Assembly (NCBI GenBank): GCA_031406135.1
Contig: JANOGU010000411.1
Location: forward strand, 1-6,175
Direction of reading: 5' to 3'
Length of the DNA stretch: 6,175 nt
Source: JANOGU01 sp031406135
Lineage (GTDB): Bacteria > Pseudomonadota > Alphaproteobacteria > Rhodobacterales > Rhodobacteraceae
Below are positions 5,363 through 6,175 of this stretch, in pieces. The notes beneath the pieces are model-generated. The model did no database searches, was not told the origin of the DNA, and was given only the letters and a program-made list of their open reading frames with translations. Both the position numbers and the translations under genes were made by a program. Within the stretch, counting starts at the first letter, position 1. Each line of letters begins with the position of its first letter.

Positions 5363-6019
5363 GGCCATCCCCTCTCGCTGTCCGGCGAAACCCTGATCGC
5401 CCGGCCTGCCGGCACGCTCTGGTGGCCGGCGCAGCGGCTTCTGGCGGTGGCCGACCTGCACCTGGGCAAGTCGGGCCGGATGGCGCGGCGGGCTGGGGCG
5501 CTCTTGCCGCCCTACGAGACGGCGGAGACGCTGGCGCGGCTGGAGGTGGAGGTGGCGGCGGTCAATCCGGCGGTGGTGGTGGCGCTGGGCGACAGTTTCG
5601 ACGACGACGCCTGCGCGGGCGAGGCGGCGGCGGAGACGCAGGCGGCGCTGGCGCGGCTGGCGGCGGGGCGGCGCTGGGTCTGGGTGGCGGGCAACCACGA
5701 TCCCCTGCCGCCGGGTCTCGGCGGCGAGGCGGTCGAGGCGTTCTCCCTCGGCCCCCTGACCTTCCGCCACATCGCCGACCCCGCGGCACAGGGCGAGGTC
5801 TCCGGCCACTTCCACCCCAAGGCGCGGGTGGCAGGGCCGATGCGACCCTGTTTCCTCGCCGATGCAATACGGGTGATCCTGCCCGCCTTCGGCGCCTATA
5901 CCGGGGGGCTCGACTGCCGCGAAGCGGCGCTGTCCGGGCTGATGGGGGCGAGGGCGCTGGCGATCCTCACCGGGCGCAACGCCATTCCCTGCCCGATGCC
6001 GCGGGGCGCTGCGGCCTGA
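5357..6019 (+). CDS. pdeM: ligase-associated DNA damage response endonuclease PdeM
   Basis: This 220-residue metallophosphoesterase belongs to the PdeM family, which usually travels with a bacterial ATP-dependent DNA ligase, an Lhr-like helicase and a putative exonuclease in a DNA-damage cluster. The dinuclear metal-site motifs are in order: DLH (33-35) in AVADLHLGKS, GDSFDD (78-83), GNHD (112-115) and GHFHP (150-154). The RRAGALLPPYET segment (44-55) is typical of the family. It probably acts in the cytosol as a nuclease or phosphodiesterase. I place the start at 5357 because MNGHPLSLSGETL fits the family N terminus. The in-frame ATG at 5255 would add 34 residues from promoter DNA. None of the usual partner genes is in the window. 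The upstream neighbour is the divergent COX-like gene, and folD converges from downstream with a 16-bp gap. The control region carries an SOS box. Confidence 0.9.
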   Translation: MNGHPLSLSGETLIARPAGTLWWPAQRLLAVADLHLGKSGRMARRAGALLPPYETAETLARLEVEVAAVNPAVVVALGDSFDDDACAGEAAAETQAALARLAAGRRWVWVAGNHDPLPPGLGGEAVEAFSLGPLTFRHIADPAAQGEVSGHFHPKARVAGPMRPCFLADAIRVILPAFGAYTGGLDCREAALSGLMGARALAILTGRNAIPCPMPRGAAA

Positions 6020-6035
6020 TCCGGGAGTGCCGGCC

Positions 6036-6175
6036 TCACGCCGTCAGCCCCTCCGGCTCCGCCAGTCCATGGGCGCGGCAGGCGGCGGTGAGGGTGTTGG
6101 CCAGGAGGCAGGCGATGGTCATCGGGCCGACGCCGCCGGGGACGGGGGTGATGGCGCCGGCGATCTGGACGGCGC
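6036..6175 (-). CDS. folD: FolD C terminus (partial, runs off the right edge)
   Basis: The last 45 codons of bifunctional methylenetetrahydrofolate dehydrogenase / methenyltetrahydrofolate cyclohydrolase read on the minus strand and stop at TGA 6038-6036. The strongly conserved family signature PVPGGVGPMT, followed by IACLLANTL, is intact. This leaves little doubt about the family, although only the C-terminal helix region is present. The enzyme is cytosolic and interconverts 5,10-methylene-, methenyl- and 10-formyl-THF, using the same methenyl-THF made by the cyclo-ligase at the other end of the window. The tail AACRAHGLAEPEGLTA is ordinary. The 16-bp gap to pdeM holds no convincing terminator. 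Confidence 0.93.
   Translation of the reverse strand, partial: AVQIAGAITPVPGGVGPMTIACLLANTLTAACRAHGLAEPEGLTA

Noticed and set aside
5209..5469. An 87-residue N-terminal extension of the COX-like protein
   Set aside because: It would run over the pdeM promoter and first codons, lacks similarity to the family, and the ATG at 5208 has a good ribosome site.
6020..6035. A bidirectional terminator between pdeM and folD
   Set aside because: The 16-bp gap offers only a 4-bp CCGG pairing and no T or A tract.

Overview
The window is a gene-dense piece of a high-G+C chromosome, most likely from an alphaproteobacterium of the Rhodobacteraceae type. This rests on the character of the proteins, the base composition, the presence of PdeM, and a GAAC-N7-GAAC element that matches the LexA box known from alphaproteobacteria. 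The species cannot be named from the sequence.

Layout, left to right. Positions 1-101 hold no gene I can identify. Next is a minus-strand pair, mgtE (magnesium transporter, 672-2042) followed by 5-formyltetrahydrofolate cyclo-ligase (118-675). They overlap by 4 bp at GTGA and end in a perfect 16-bp inverted repeat. A 258-bp divergent intergenic region separates mgtE from plus-strand guaD (guanine deaminase, 2301-3581). guaD runs tail-to-tail into a minus-strand heme-dependent oxygenase gene (3571-5208), with an 11-bp overlap of the two coding ends. A 148-bp divergent region (5209-5356) separates that gene from plus-strand pdeM (ligase-associated DNA-damage-response metallophosphoesterase, 5357-6019). 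The right edge carries the C-terminal 45 codons of folD on the minus strand (6036 to beyond 6175).

Most genes are housekeeping or nucleotide and one-carbon metabolism: folate interconversion at both ends, Mg2+ uptake, and purine salvage or catabolism. The most unusual gene is the 545-residue bacterial homologue of animal prostaglandin H synthase (cyclooxygenase, COX). It keeps the radical tyrosine and proximal histidine (Y338-R-W-H341), but it has Asp where the distal histidine should be. The Tyr355 and Ser530 positions of COX are also replaced. Its base composition is visibly lower in G+C than its neighbours, which fits later acquisition. The second notable point is regulatory: a GAAC-N7-GAAC direct repeat spans the predicted -10 element and start codon of pdeM. 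This suggests direct SOS control of a DNA-repair nuclease, possibly from a leaderless transcript.

No tRNA, rRNA, CRISPR array, insertion sequence or phage gene was seen.
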